Source: Ricinus communis (taxonomy: Eukaryota > Streptophyta > Magnoliopsida > Malpighiales > Euphorbiaceae). From it: DNA of 64,000 nucleotides. How positions within the stretch are numbered: the first letter of the stretch is position 1; every line of letters begins with the position of its first letter. The position numbers and the translations under genes are program-made. The notes beneath the pieces are model-generated. The model made no database searches. It was not told the DNA's origin and was given only the letters and a program-made list of their open reading frames with translations. Below are positions 9,062 to 24,550 of this stretch, one piece after another. Where the stretch lies: assembly GCF_019578655.1 (NCBI RefSeq), contig NC_063261.1, positions 16,358,216-16,422,215 on the forward strand, read 5' to 3'.

Positions 9062-11882
9062 GGATGAGGATGCAGATTCTACTGGATGGGGCCTACAGTT
9101 AATCTCATGAAGCCTTGCTTTCACCTTGCTGGCTATGCAATTATTGTTTTACATCAGGTAAATTTCATTTTACATTAGATTGGCACTTTGAAATGCTAGC
9201 TATTAAAATATTTTTGATCTGGTGGAATCAAATGTTCGAATAAAATTGGGTTGGGTTTAAAGTTGAGACTGCCTCCTGGTTTAGTAAGCAATGGCTCTCC
9301 AAACAGAACGGCAATGAAATTTTTTCTGTCAAGAAATGCCACTTCTATAGATTTTGCTGATGCTGTCATCATCTTGATATTGATGTTTTAACTCTTACTG
9401 TCATTAATTATCTGCTTAGGCCTAACCATTGTTTTTTCCACCTGAAGAACTGATCAAGATCGCTGCAGAATCTGGAAACTAGGAGGTACATCGAAATCGA
9501 GAAACAATAAGTCTTCTTTCACTTCATTTCCTCAGGAGTTGATGGAGAGAGGCATTTTTATATTGGGCTACTTATGCGTCTGCGCCCACACACTTTCACA
9601 ATGCTGTCTTCATTTTTTCGAGTCCTATATTCCCTGCCTAATCTTATTCAAAAATACTCCCCAATGAGAGAAGCAGACAAACATAGAGAATTAGACAGAG
9701 AGCATCTGAGAATCTTTTCCTTCTTCGTGTTATGCAACAAATACAAGAAAGAAAAAAGAGAGCTTCCAGAGAAATGGACGCTAATACAGAACTTTTGAAC
9801 ATTAGTCTCTCTGAGAACTTTCTCACAAACAAAACAAAGAAATTAGTTTGGTTTTCCCAAATTCAAAAATAGATGTTCTCCACCACCATCCCTTTCCCAT
9901 TTACTTCTCCATTCTCTGTCGTGTTGAATTCATCATATCTTAGGCTGAACTGAGTGATCCTTACTATTAGGAAACATCTCTTATTTCCGCTACCAATTGA
10001 TGTTGGAAAAACAAAAATAAATTGAAGATCAGGAAGTTTATATTTAAATCTTCTGTTCTGCTCAGAATCAAATGAATTTGAAGTCCATTTCATGGTTTCC
10101 TTTGTATATGAATGATTGAATTATCATATCTGGTGTGTTATAAAAGTTAATATCTGAAATTCATTTCAAATTATGAACCTATTACGACAAATCTCAAAAG
10201 TATTCATCTTTATAGTTTACTGTATTTGATAGAGTTTTAACTCCATTGAATTAACGATGAGAATTGTAAACCAATTGTGTGAAACTCCAAACATGCAATT
10301 ATGGAGTTCATTTGTTTTAAGGAGCCTCTTAATTTGTGTTTCTTGCTTTCAATACTCTGTTTTAAATCAATTCCTGAACGTCCTTGCTGATCTCTCAATG
10401 CAAGGTATACTTTCCGTGGGCCTCAGCGGCTTTATACTTATTGATTACTCAAACATATTATTTTTTGGTCATATTTTCTCCTCAATTCCCATTGATTCCG
10501 CAAGATTGAACCTTTAGATGAAAGTGACCTAAATCCATATCTAAAGTTGGGTATTTTTTTTTAAATGGTTTGACTACTTCTTTAGATCAGTAAAATGAAA
10601 GGAATAACGCTAAAGATGGCCGTTTTGATGTAATTGTTGCCTTTCGGCTAGCTCTTTTTCAGATGCATATTCCTGTAGCTACTGTTTGTGAACAAGATGA
10701 TTGACAACTTCGTAGAAGATGGCTGATGAAGATGGGGTTGCTCCCTGGGTCGAGACCTGTCTTCTGCAAGAACCATATGATCATCCTCAAATATGGCTTT
10801 ATTGGTACATCATGGCATCAAGCTACATAGTATAGCAGGTGCCAATCCCAGTATGAGCAGAAGTCTTGCGATCATTGCACACAGATGAATAAGAAATGAT
10901 GTCGGAGAGTTCATAGCTAAAAGTGCTTCTGTTTCAGAATCATCATGTTTTGGAAATTGCCAATGGAAACTACATATATTTTATGAGTCAATATTATTAC
11001 TATCTGATCCGAGTTGCTGATATAGTTGAAAGAGAACTGGGGAAAATAGATCTAATTAGTTCACTTCGTTTCGCTCTGTACATTATAAATGGAGAAAATG
11101 CCTTTCTACATTTTCAATTATCAGTCCTCCTGCTATATCTTCAAACTTCAAATGCCTTCTTGGACCCAGTTCTTGTTGAATTTAATATGGATCCATAAAG
11201 AAAGCTGCAAAATTATTCACTCATAAATGCAGAAAATTTTCAATCGTTATCTTTAGCACCAGCGGGAAGAAAAGACTCCAATGAAAATTTGACCTTATGA
11301 TTTGCCACTTGTATTGTATTATATTCGGATCACATTTGAGTTAGCTTCTGGCATTTTTTTCTAGGCAGCATGGGTTATTCTGGATAATGTCAATTTGGCA
11401 TTTTAACTGATTGAGGTCACCAGGAGTGGAATGCTAAAATTTTACTTTCTTTAACTCCCAATCCCATGGTTATACTCAAAAGAAAGCAAAGATGCTAGAG
11501 ATATGCAAAAAATACTTTGCATACCTGCATGAAGAAGACATAAACTAAGCTCCACATTAGTGCCCGCTCGCGATTAACAGCTAAATGAGGATGTAATACC
11601 TTGTAATCAGAGCGCAGGCAGCAACTTGAGGAATCTACAACAGAAGCAAAATTACATTTCACGGGGAAAATATCAGTGAGCAGCAAAATATTACAACAAT
11701 TTCTCAATCACTTCCAATGCTATTCCTTACATAAGCTAAGGGACCTTCCCACATTCACAGCCTGAAACAAAGCCAATAATTCATGACCTTTTTATCCTTT
11801 TTTCCCCCTTGGTTCATTTTCTAATTTTCTTTCGTATTCTCTCTTTTGGTCAAGGGCGTGTGGGAGAGAGGAAAAGAATCAG
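9062..11882. other. Region between convergent PPR and MACPF genes
   Basis: Holds the 3' ends of two genes that face each other. Several short frames occur (for example at 10257-10517 +, 10719 +, 10923-11198 +), but none shows family resemblance, start context or splice partners. The stretch is less AT-rich than the other intergenic regions and has splice-like sequence, so unannotated 3' UTR introns of the PPR transcript or a non-coding RNA are possible. No repeat structure is evident. Confidence 0.45.
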
Positions 11883-14800
11883 CTACTGCTCTGGTTCCAA
11901 ATCTTCATCAGGTAATACTACAGTCAACAAGGAGTACTTAACCCGGAGAGAAATCCTGCCCTTCTCAACAACTAATCTTGCCCCAGATACAACCCAATAA
12001 CCTGGAGTTTCCTGGGGTCCTCTTGTCATCTCTGTTGTGTCAACAAATTTCAGAAGCTTAGGGACTTGAACAGGCACTGGCGGGCCCCCAGGGTACACAG
12101 CCGAATTTATATTTACATCAGCTGGTCTTGGAGGTGGCTTCTGAACCGATGTAAAATGATGGCTAATTAGTGTTGAAATGAGACCAGATTTAGGTGCCAA
12201 CCCTGGTGATCCATCCCACTCTGGATGCTTTACAGCTGCTGCTCCCGTCACAGTTGAGAATCGCAGTCGTAGAAAGAGAATATTTTTAAACCCAGAATTC
12301 TCAACTTGTAACTGACCTCCGGTTACTATAGAAAGTTCCTCATCAGACTCAACAGGAGCTGTACAGACATGAGAGAAATTCTTCCATTGGACTTTCTCAT
12401 AGTATTTACGATCATAGGACTCCTGATTGAAATTACCATTTGGATCGTCTGCAAGTTGGAAGACTTTTGGAAGAGATGAAAGGTGCTGCAAGTGTATCGC
12501 TAAGCGATTGCTCCTTTTACCTTCTAAATAAAGTCGAAGGCCAGTCACTGGCCTCTTACCAACATCGACCTGTTAAGGAATTTACAAACTTGGTTCTTAG
12601 CAATAAAAAAATAACAATTCAAAGCAGATCTACAGCCAGTTCTGATATTTTCTGTGTCATCAGTGACTGCATAATCTAAAATCACGATACATAGAGGCAG
12701 CACCAATAATGGCCGTATCTTTTTCCTAAATCTCCCCATAAATTTCATATTACAACAATAAAGAAATTGAAAAATGCCAGTCTATTAGATATGTATACTT
12801 AAAAGTTACACCTCGTGACTGTGGCAAAAATCTATTCTAGACCCCAACAAAGCATTATTATGTGAGGAACGCACACAGTAATAGTCCCTTAGCCAAGTCA
12901 ACAATTTCACTATAAAGCCACTAAATCTGGTCGATGTAGCACACCTCAAAATATTCTATTGCATGCATAAAGTAACACATATTGTGCATGCGTGTGAAAG
13001 TGAACCCTTTACAGTAAAACAATCAAGTGCATCAATGTGAGAAATGCAAGATATAATTCAATAAGGAGAGAGGCCTCACTGGAGTGGTATTCACAAAAAG
13101 CTTAGGCCCCATGAGACTAAACTGTAAAGATGCTGTGCTTTGTTGTTTCCGTTGTGGGCCAAGGGGAAGTTCACTGAACACTGGAGCCCACTGCCTTGGC
13201 AGCTGAAATTCCAAAAACTGGTGTAGCTCTTCAATGGGGGGCTTATCTGGTAGGCATAAGCAAAATGGTGAAAGTTATTTTCGATGATCTAACAATACCT
13301 TGCAGCATTATGAATATACGAAAGCTATTGATAGATCAGATTTTATATGAAGAGATATCAACATTAAGAACCACATGCCAATGCTACAAAGACCTTATGG
13401 AGAAAAAGGGCAAAAAAGAACGGGGTGGGGGGGTGGGGGGTGGGGGTTGGTGGTGTTCTGAAAAAGAAGAAATAGATTATGCTGTTGCCAATATGAAGAT
13501 CAAATTGGTCACAAATAGCAAAGATGCTAATCCAACAAAGTAATAAACTGAAGAAGAGTTTTACTCACATCGCAGGTATAGATTAATGGCATGGCTCAAG
13601 AATCCACTCCCTGGGATTCCATTCAATAGGGAGGTAATAGGGATGAAGGACATTGAGATTACATCAGGCTCAAATTGAACTGTGTATAACCACTCACTAT
13701 GGGAAAGACGTTTATCGTCATTTCCACCTCTCCTTTTGTAAATTCTCACGATATCCTGCAATTTCCGTAATCAAATGAGAATGTAACCAGGGTAAAAACA
13801 TTCAGATCTTATAATTGACAATATAATATGAAGAATACTATGGGAGACGGAACAAACCTCCTTATGTGAATAAGAACTTGAGGGACTGGTATCAACAAAC
13901 CTCAGTCGTTGCTCCCTGACTTCCAACTGAAACAGCAACGATTGAATAAGATGCCTAGTAAGCATATTATTTCTGTGCATGTATCTCATATAAAATGCAG
14001 GATATTGAAATTATGCCAGTATTACCTGTTACATATCAGTTTTTTGCTTACTGTTACATGACAGTCAGTTTCACGAAAAATATTTGAAAATCACAGGAGA
14101 AACAATCCATTGAGGTTGTTATATCTTGTTGCAGGTCATAATATTTTGCTGCTATGACCATTTCAAACATCACTTTAAATGAACCCTTTCTTTTTCACCA
14201 CATAATATTCTAAAATTTTCATAATAGCACCAGCCACAACCATTACAGATTGGCCATGACCCAACAGCCAAACTGCTATCCAGTTTAAACCCCTGGTTTT
14301 GCATTATAGAAAAGGGCCATATAGGGCTGATGAAGAAATTGCAGATCAGCGCACATTATCAACAAGTCTTGATCATTCCATCAAAATATACAACCTTATG
14401 AAGATAATTATTACTTTAAGAGCATCCTGACTTTGAGAATTACTAAGAGAACTTTAAACTTTTCATTAGGTGAAATTGCCAAAGCCCGCAATTACAGGCA
14501 GACACAAAAGGCAATAAATCATTATGGGACAGCACTGCAACTTCTCTTGCAACTATTGAAAACTGAAAAGGTACAACTAGAAAAATCTAGAGGATGCATT
14601 TTCAGCTAGGCAAGCCAGTATATTATCTCGTCAAAAACCATATGCCCTTCCGATATCTAGTTCAATCAGCATTTCACAGATTAACATGGAACAACACTTC
14701 TACTCTCCATCTTATCTCCTGAATCTCAATGTGAACAGCGTATTAAAAGACTTCTAATCCACTTTGCAATATAGGGTTAAAGGTATATTCTGTCGGCCCA

Positions 14801-16720
14801 ATCCATAATTAATAATTAAACTATCCTGATACAGATCCACCTCATTAACAGTCTATCTATTCAGCAAAACCTCAGTGACCAAGTATTGAGTAAAGATTAC
14901 TGAAGTTCCAAGGAAAGGAATATACATTTTAGTTGGGCAACCATTGCAATATCAGTGTACCAATTATAATCAGATTCTAGGAATTCAAAGCAAATAATAA
15001 AAGTTACTGATGCCAAAATAAAAATTCAGTGCTCAAACCCAAACCAAAATACAATAAAATTAAAAAACTTTCTGTACCTTATTATTCGGGAAAACTTGTT
15101 CAGAAGCCATGCCATATGGTCCACCGGTATCTAAAAATCTCTTATCAGCCATTTCCTTTAACCTCTTCTGTACATCAGCTGGCTGAAGAACTGATGAATG
15201 TTGCTGTTTCATATATACGACGTCCTTCCCACCCATCTTCACACCAACAATAATATGCGTGCCAAATGTCTCAATAAACCTGGAAGAGTTAAGTGTCAGA
15301 ATCTCATTTCCAAACTGAAAACATCACGCTTATTTTGGTTTAAATATTCATTGATTCTCCACCTCCTCATTGTGTAATATAAGTAACCAAATAGAGTAAA
15401 TATAGTGAAGATCTAACCAAAATAGATTGCAATATTTTACTAATGCAACATAAATGCATGTTATTCAATGTGGATAATCATTTCTAATCAGATTTCAGGA
15501 TAAGCTACATCCATAACCATTATATGAGTGATAATTCCCATCATTCCCGATGTTATCATTTCTCAGGAGTTTATCAAAATCCTGGTTTCACAAATAGTTT
15601 ATGAATCTACCTGTGACAGTAAAAAAGTGTAAGTGCAGCTTGATATGAGTATAGTCAAATTGATCATTTGAATAAACAAAGAAAACTATTATCCGATAGA
15701 AGGTGCAGGTCCAAGAAGTTATTATCAGAACACAAAATTAAGTTTTTACAACTCAGCTGAAGGATGAAGATTGACATCAATTTCATCATTTGACTGAAAA
15801 TGGATCCCTGAAGACTTACTTTGCTAGTGCTGCCGGTTCCCATGATGAAGGGACAGCTTTCTTTACATGATCACGGAGCACCATTTGAGACTTTTCTAAT
15901 GCAACTGTATAAAGTGTAATGAATACCCCATCAAAAGCTAGGGTTTTTGTGTTAGCTGCATCTTTCTGCCAACAACCTGAGAATTCAAACATGGAATTGA
16001 AGAGACCAGAAGGAATTTTTCCAGTCAATGACATTTCCTGATTAAATTGCTCTGACATCTGAGAAAGACAAAAACAAGAAAAGATGAGGTCACAGGATAG
16101 TCACAGATACAACAAAACATGACGGGCACTCCTTATATGTTTATAATATATTTTTTCATCTGCCAAAATGCATAGAGTGCAGTTCAAGGGAGAAGAAAAG
16201 TGAGTCCTTCATACAGAAAACTCAGCATCTTAAACAACAGTATGCAATCTCAAACGTCACAAATCCTCAGCATTCACAAACATGGGAAAGTTCTGGTTAC
16301 CAAAATAAAGGAAAGCATTTATTTCCAATGGCAACCTCTATCAAAGGTTAGTCATGATGTAGCAATATTATACCACATAACTTTCAATCTATGTGATCAG
16401 AAATCAAATTAATTGATGATCATATGAAAGGTAAAGAGAGAGAAATAGAGAGAAATCACCTGCTGGAATGAGAGGACATCAGAACTAAACCTTGTTCGCT
16501 CCCCTTTATCACATTTTATTGATTTAGACACCTTTGGAATTGAAATTCCACCCGGCAAAATAATCTCTCTGCCCCCACCGTCATCAATCTCAATTAACTG
16601 GCAATTATTTCCTTCCCCTTTACAGTATTTCAACCTCAAATCTGCTGTTATATCATATCCACGCCCTATGGACCCAATTGCAATCTTAGCCGCCTCTGGG
16701 GCTGGACGTTTAAGCGCCAT
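11883..16720 (-). CDS. MACPF-domain protein, At4g24290/NSL1/CAD1 family, 603 aa
   Basis: Seven coding exons on the minus strand: 16720-16460, 16058-15820, 15279-15078, 13926-13858, 13755-13569, 13246-13080 and 12569-11883. All junctions are GT-AG and the frame is continuous, giving 604 codons with stop. The MACPF (membrane attack complex/perforin) domain fills about residues 10-350. CDKGE-type residues follow the first strand (KCDKGER near residue 70), and the MACPF signature FGTHIIV lies at about 172-178. The C-terminal region contains the plant-specific block with LYLEGKRSNRLAIHLQHL and a PPPRPADVNIN segment. Family length is about 560-630 aa. In Arabidopsis, CAD1 and NSL1 restrain salicylate-dependent cell death and defence; whether this At4g24290-like member does so is inference. 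No signal peptide is seen. The first exon opens at MALKRPAPEAAKIAIGSIG, which matches the family start. Confidence 0.93.
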
Positions 16721-17780
16721 TAATCAGCACATCACTGCACTTTAGCAAATGCAGATCCAAACGCTACAGAAAGTTCAAATTTCACATATTTAGCCTCCAG
16801 TCTCTAGCTAACAAACATACAAGCGTCTCCAACATCTAAAATACACATGTGCAGGCAAAATTCATGATTTTCAAGAAACAAAATCAAAGCCCTAATCTTA
16901 GTTAAGAAAATATATATATCCGGTAAATTTAAAAACAACAAACACATTCTTCAGTCAACGACCAAATATCCAAACTTTATAAATAACACAAGATATACAA
17001 TGCAAGTGCAAATCAACACAAGTACATCTAAAATAAGGAAGAAAAGAAAAACATAAATTTAATTCTCATACTTGTAACAAAGACAAGCAACAAATTCACA
17101 CATTTGATGATAAAAAAAGAAAACAAATTAATCATAAATTCTTACAAAAAGTGACCAAAATTTATAAAAGCTCTCAACATTAAGCTGATCCAAATTCTCT
17201 ACTTGTACATCTAAAGCAAACTTATTTAACTAACAATTAAGCAAATTAAACTCCTTAAGCAACTCAAAAACAGATCTAATTAAGCTTTTTAAAATAAATA
17301 ATAGTAACAACCCAGCACATGCATATATTCATATTATTGATTAAGCTAAAATCCAAGCAAATTCCATACATTTTCCACAGTGCCAGAATGAATAACTTCT
17401 CTCCAAATCACTTTCTTCCAAACCCACCAAGACCGATCGAGCTCGAAATTACACTAAAAACTAAAGCAAAACAAAGCTCAATAGTATCCTTATTTCATTA
17501 CAAAGATCACTAACAAGCTCTAGATTACAAACAAGAAAGAAGGAGAAGACAGAAGGAAAGTTAGAGAGAGAAAAACCCTAAGCTGAAGAGAGAGAGAGAG
17601 ATTTGAGTAAATGGTGAAAGAAGTAATATATTTTTATTTTTCTTTTTTAAAGTTTGACCAGAAGGAAAGAGAGTGAGTGAGACTTAACTCTCTGTGTCTT
17701 AAAAGAGAGATTTTAAAAGAACTTACTGTTCTCCAACGGATGAGTTGAGGAGAGAGTGGAGATAACTTCACGGGGTTGTG
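16721..17780 (-). other. 5' leader and probable leader intron of the MACPF gene
   Basis: Upstream of the start codon the minus strand reads AAAGTGCAG just before TGATG (acceptor at about 16735). This suggests that a long intron interrupts the leader. A GA/CT-rich stretch at about 17540-17720 is a likely first untranslated exon and core promoter. No coding frame is supported. Exact boundaries need transcript data. Confidence 0.45.
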
Positions 17781-20167
17781 GGACATTGAATAGCACCCAC
17801 CTATTATAATTGAAATAGTAAATATGATAAATAATCAATTTTCATGAGTCATGAGTCTGTATTTACCTCACCGCAGTTCAAATCCACTATCAATCCCTAA
17901 TCAACCTCATCGCTACTTAATTTAATTTAATTCTAATCGGTGATTTATACGATTGTTATTATTATTTTAATTATAAAATTAAAAATAAACTTTTTTTAAA
18001 AAGTAACGGTTTAAAAACCCAAATCAAATTTTAAAAACAGAAAGAAGAACGGAAGTTAAAGTTCTAACTTATCGGTAAAAAAATGAAAATTGGTGAAAAT
18101 GAAAGAAAGCTAATTTTGGACAAACGCAGGATTGCTTCAACACTATTTTTGCATTAGGAAGAAAAATAGAAATTTAATTTAACAAGCTGATACTTATTTG
18201 AGTTGGTTTCAAACTTAACTGAGGTTAAATAATAATTTTTTTTTTTTTTTTAAATTTCTTAACATATAAACTCTTTAATTATTAAATAATTTTATAATTG
18301 TTATTATACACACGATTATTCGTACTTATATAAAATTATATATTTTTAAATATTTATCATATATATATATATATATAATAAAAAAATAATTAATTTATAA
18401 AATATAAATATAAATATTTTATACTAATCATATATAAAAATTTATGTTAAAATTAAAAAACTTATTAACTATTTCATATTATAAGATGTCAAAATATATA
18501 CATATATATATTATATATATATATATAATGAATTGGATAAAGCAATAGTTTATTTTTTAAAACTCGATTAAGCTTGCAGGCTGAGTATTATGGAGTTTGA
18601 ACTCGACTTGATACATCGAATCGATCTCAAATATTTTTTAAACCAATTTTAAATAGCTCGCAAATTGGCTTAACTCGATTACACATCTTAGTTTAGATTT
18701 TTCCTTACAAGTACATGTAGCTATATATGTATTCCCCAATACAATATACACATATTCATACACTAAAAAGTATTAACAACTACATATAGATAATAATAAT
18801 AATAATATTATTATTAATATTAACATAACGAAAAATAATAACAATTCAATATATATTAGTCAATGCTAATCCGAGTAATAATTAATCTGAAATCATGATT
18901 CAAGCATATGAATGAATTTGCTTAAGAAGAGGTCTAATGTGGCGGCTTCATGCTCTCCAATGCCTGCTGCAACAACAACAGCAGCAACAATCTCTTACCA
19001 AACTCAACCAATATTCTTTAATCATCAATAATTATTAATTAAAAGTAGTGTTTGTGTTGTCCTCATCTTCCACAAGAGGAAACTTCATTGCACTAAATTA
19101 GCTTCCAAAGTTGAATAGGATGAAGTTGTCAACCCTTCATATGCAAATGGTTCATCAATTTTAACTCATTTTATCACCAAATATTGATAGTAATAAAGTA
19201 CAATAATCTATATTTGGAATTCCATTTTCCTAAAGAAAAGTGTGAAATTATGACATTAATATCTTTGCTTGTAAGTAATCTTCAATGTCACTATATTGCT
19301 CAGAGAAAATTATTGCAAACATGTATAGCAGGGGATTTCTTTTCATTGAAAACAATGTGAATATTTATCTTCAAGCTTTCTATTAATTTTCATTTCTACA
19401 TATTTGTGTCTTTTGGTAATTTTTAATTAATTCCTTTATAATGTTTTGAGACTTCTCAAATAATGATCTATGGTACTTCCCTCCTTCCACCTCCACCCAT
19501 ATGAATATCAAGAAAATTAGTCTTTATTATACAATATATATATATATATATTTACTTTTGAATTAAATTAAATTATATCATAAGTTTATAAATAAAGAAA
19601 ATCATTAAACCGGTCGTAAATTTTTTTAATTGGTGCTTTTATTGTGAGAGGTTTCTAGTTCTTTAGTCTTATATTTATAAATATTAATAAGAATTTATTA
19701 TCTTTTATGATGAATGCTAGGAAATATAAAATATAAATTAAATTAAATTAGAAATAACAATGTGTGGAATAGGTAAGGTTTGAGAGTCCTATTTTTCGTT
19801 TCATATAAGAATTAGGAAGGAGGTGACATTAGATAAATAATTTTTGGAACATATGTATAGTGAAGAAAGAATTTTTATATGTTTTTTTAATAATTTTGAT
19901 GCTCTTAAAATTTTATAATTTATATATTTAAAAAAATAGTATGTATTAAGTTTTATAATATTAAAAAATAAAATAAAATTTTTAATAATACATTTCCTTA
20001 AAAATGTTCAAGAGAGACGAGTGAGGAAATACTCTATCCGAAAATCTTCCGGTAAAATATATATTTGGATTCTTAAACTTTGGTCATTTAGTAATTTTAT
20101 ATTTTAGTCATTTTAACCTAATAAAAAAATAAATTATATTTTTATATCTTTAAATACTTTTATTCTA

Positions 20168-20430
20168 TATTTGGTTGAAATCTATAAAAAATTTAATTTA
20201 TTTTAAAAAATATTAAAGAAAGTAAAATAAAATTAATAAAGTTAAAAGAGATATTTTGGTATTATGAAATATATTAACTTATCAATATAGGAGTGTATTT
20301 AGAAAATCTATCTATTTCTTTATAATTTAGTTTAATTATATAAAATTTTAAATTAATTTTTATTTTATTCAAAGTATGTAAACTTTAAATTTACAAATAA
20401 ATTTTATAGATTTCAATCGAATACAATATT
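20168..20430. mobile_element. Dispersed MITE-like repeat, copy 1
   Basis: The left end contains GGTTGAAATCTATAAAA and the right end, on the minus strand, CGATTGAAATCTATAAAA, forming inverted termini. A diverged second copy in the same orientation lies at 45690-45938 and shares the left GGTTGAAATCTA, the middle AAATATATT and the right AAATAAATTT words. No coding capacity. The superfamily is not identified. Confidence 0.5.
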
Positions 20431-20486
20431 AATTTTCAATTTAAATTAGAGAACTTTCAAAAATACTTTAAAATCAATAAAAAAAG

Positions 20487-20674
20487 TTATTTTTACTATG
20501 TAAACTTTTTAAAAAAAATAATGTTTTTTAATTTTTTTAAAAATACTATATGGTTGTTTTTTAGTTTTCTTTGATTATTTTATAAAAATAATAAAAAAAC
20601 TAAACAACCAGTACCGTATTTTAAAAAAAAGTAAAAAATTGTTTTTCTTTTTATATTCTTACATAGTAAAAATG
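20487..20674. mobile_element. Fold-back (near-complete inverted repeat) element
   Basis: The whole 188-base segment is an imperfect palindrome. The left TTTTTACTATGTAA is mirrored by TTACATAGTAAAAA at the right. The middle GGTTGTTTTTTAGTTTT pairs with AAAACTAAACAACC around a short AT-rich centre near 20580. This is the form of a miniature fold-back transposon, or a transcribed hairpin source if read through. No coding capacity. Confidence 0.7.
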
Positions 20675-21172
20675 AAAAGAAGTTTATGCCATATTCTTAA
20701 TAAAAATTTTATCAGGCACTTAAATTATGTTTTTAATAATATTTGAATACAATATTTATTAAATAGATATAAATATATGGAATAAAACCACATAATAGAA
20801 AGTATTTAAATATTTAAGAGAAAAATCATATGAAATATCTATTAAATTATATTAAAGATTAATAGTCTAAAGCAAGCAAATAGTAAAGTTTAATTGTCTA
20901 AATATAAATTCGGCTTAAATTTTCCCATGGATTCGCGGCATGCACAGAATTTATATTCGGACCAATGCGATTTTACCATGTGTATTATAAATACATTATC
21001 ACTAGCAAAGATAAGGGCTTTCTGGACATGATACAATAAATTCAGGGATATTCTAGTCAACGTAGTCATCATACAGTCCACACTACTACAACAACCTCGA
21101 TCTTTCCATCCGGGCAGCCCGAAATTGCAATCCGACGGTCAGTATACCTGCCCCCGGAGCAGCCATAGATGA

Positions 21173-21180
21173 TTCTAGAA
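21173..21180 (+). promoter_or_regulatory. Heat-shock-element-like core upstream of HSP70
   Basis: TTCTAGAA is a perfect TTCnnGAA inverted pair, followed by TAAGTC as a degenerate third unit. It lies about 290 bases before the HSP70 start codon, a sensible distance for heat-shock factor binding. The match to the HSE consensus is seen; regulation by heat is inferred. Confidence 0.5.
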
Positions 21181-21186
21181 TAAGTC

Positions 21187-21192
21187 CACGTG
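21187..21192. promoter_or_regulatory. G-box CACGTG upstream of HSP70
   Basis: CACGTG within CCACGTGTCA, seven bases after the heat-shock-like element. It is a binding core for plant bZIP/bHLH factors such as light and ABA regulators. Use in vivo is inferred. Confidence 0.45.
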
Positions 21193-21255
21193 TCACGACC
21201 TAACCCTTAACTCTCTCTCTCTCTCTCTCGCTTCCTCTATTCTCTCTTTCTTTCT

Positions 21256-21262
21256 CTATAAG
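21256..21262 (+). promoter_or_regulatory. Probable TATA box of the HSP70 gene
   Basis: CTATAAG inside a CT-rich (pyrimidine patch) region about 200 bases before the start codon, followed by a plausible leader of about 170 bases. Confidence 0.45.
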
Positions 21263-21463
21263 CCCAAAACCCTTTCTTTTCTCTTTCTCTTATCTTCTTT
21301 ATAGCAGCCTCTCTATCTAACCACAAACTCTACTAAATTTAGGTTTTTTTTAACAAATTCACTCTCTTTTTGAGTTGGGTTTTTGTTAAATTAATCTCTG
21401 TCGTCAAGTTATTGCTTAAAGTTTCAATCGTGACACTTTAATTTCTTAAAAAACCCTAAAAAA

Positions 21464-24550
<3,087 letters not shown>

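Larger units (their letters stand above)
17781..21100. other. AT-rich intergenic DNA between divergent MACPF and HSP70 genes
   Basis: Very AT-rich and repeat-laden, with no supported gene. It contains AT runs (18360, 18510, 19540), a stretch with repeated AACTCGATT/CTCG words at 18560-18690 that looks like a transposon subterminal region, one copy of a dispersed repeat (20168-20430) and a fold-back element (20487-20674). Confidence 0.6.

Noticed and set aside
10257..11198. Two frames and a 40-codon ATG frame at 10719 downstream of the PPR gene
   Set aside because: No recognisable domains, unrelated to each other, and no consistent exon joins; more likely UTR or intergenic sequence.
12440..12679. 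Plus-strand frame over the last MACPF exon
   Set aside because: It lies mostly antisense to a well-supported exon and runs into its intron; it is a shadow.
18536..18700. CTCG/AACTCGATT-rich stretch as a full transposon
   Set aside because: It resembles transposon subterminal sequence, but no pair of ends or target duplication could be found.
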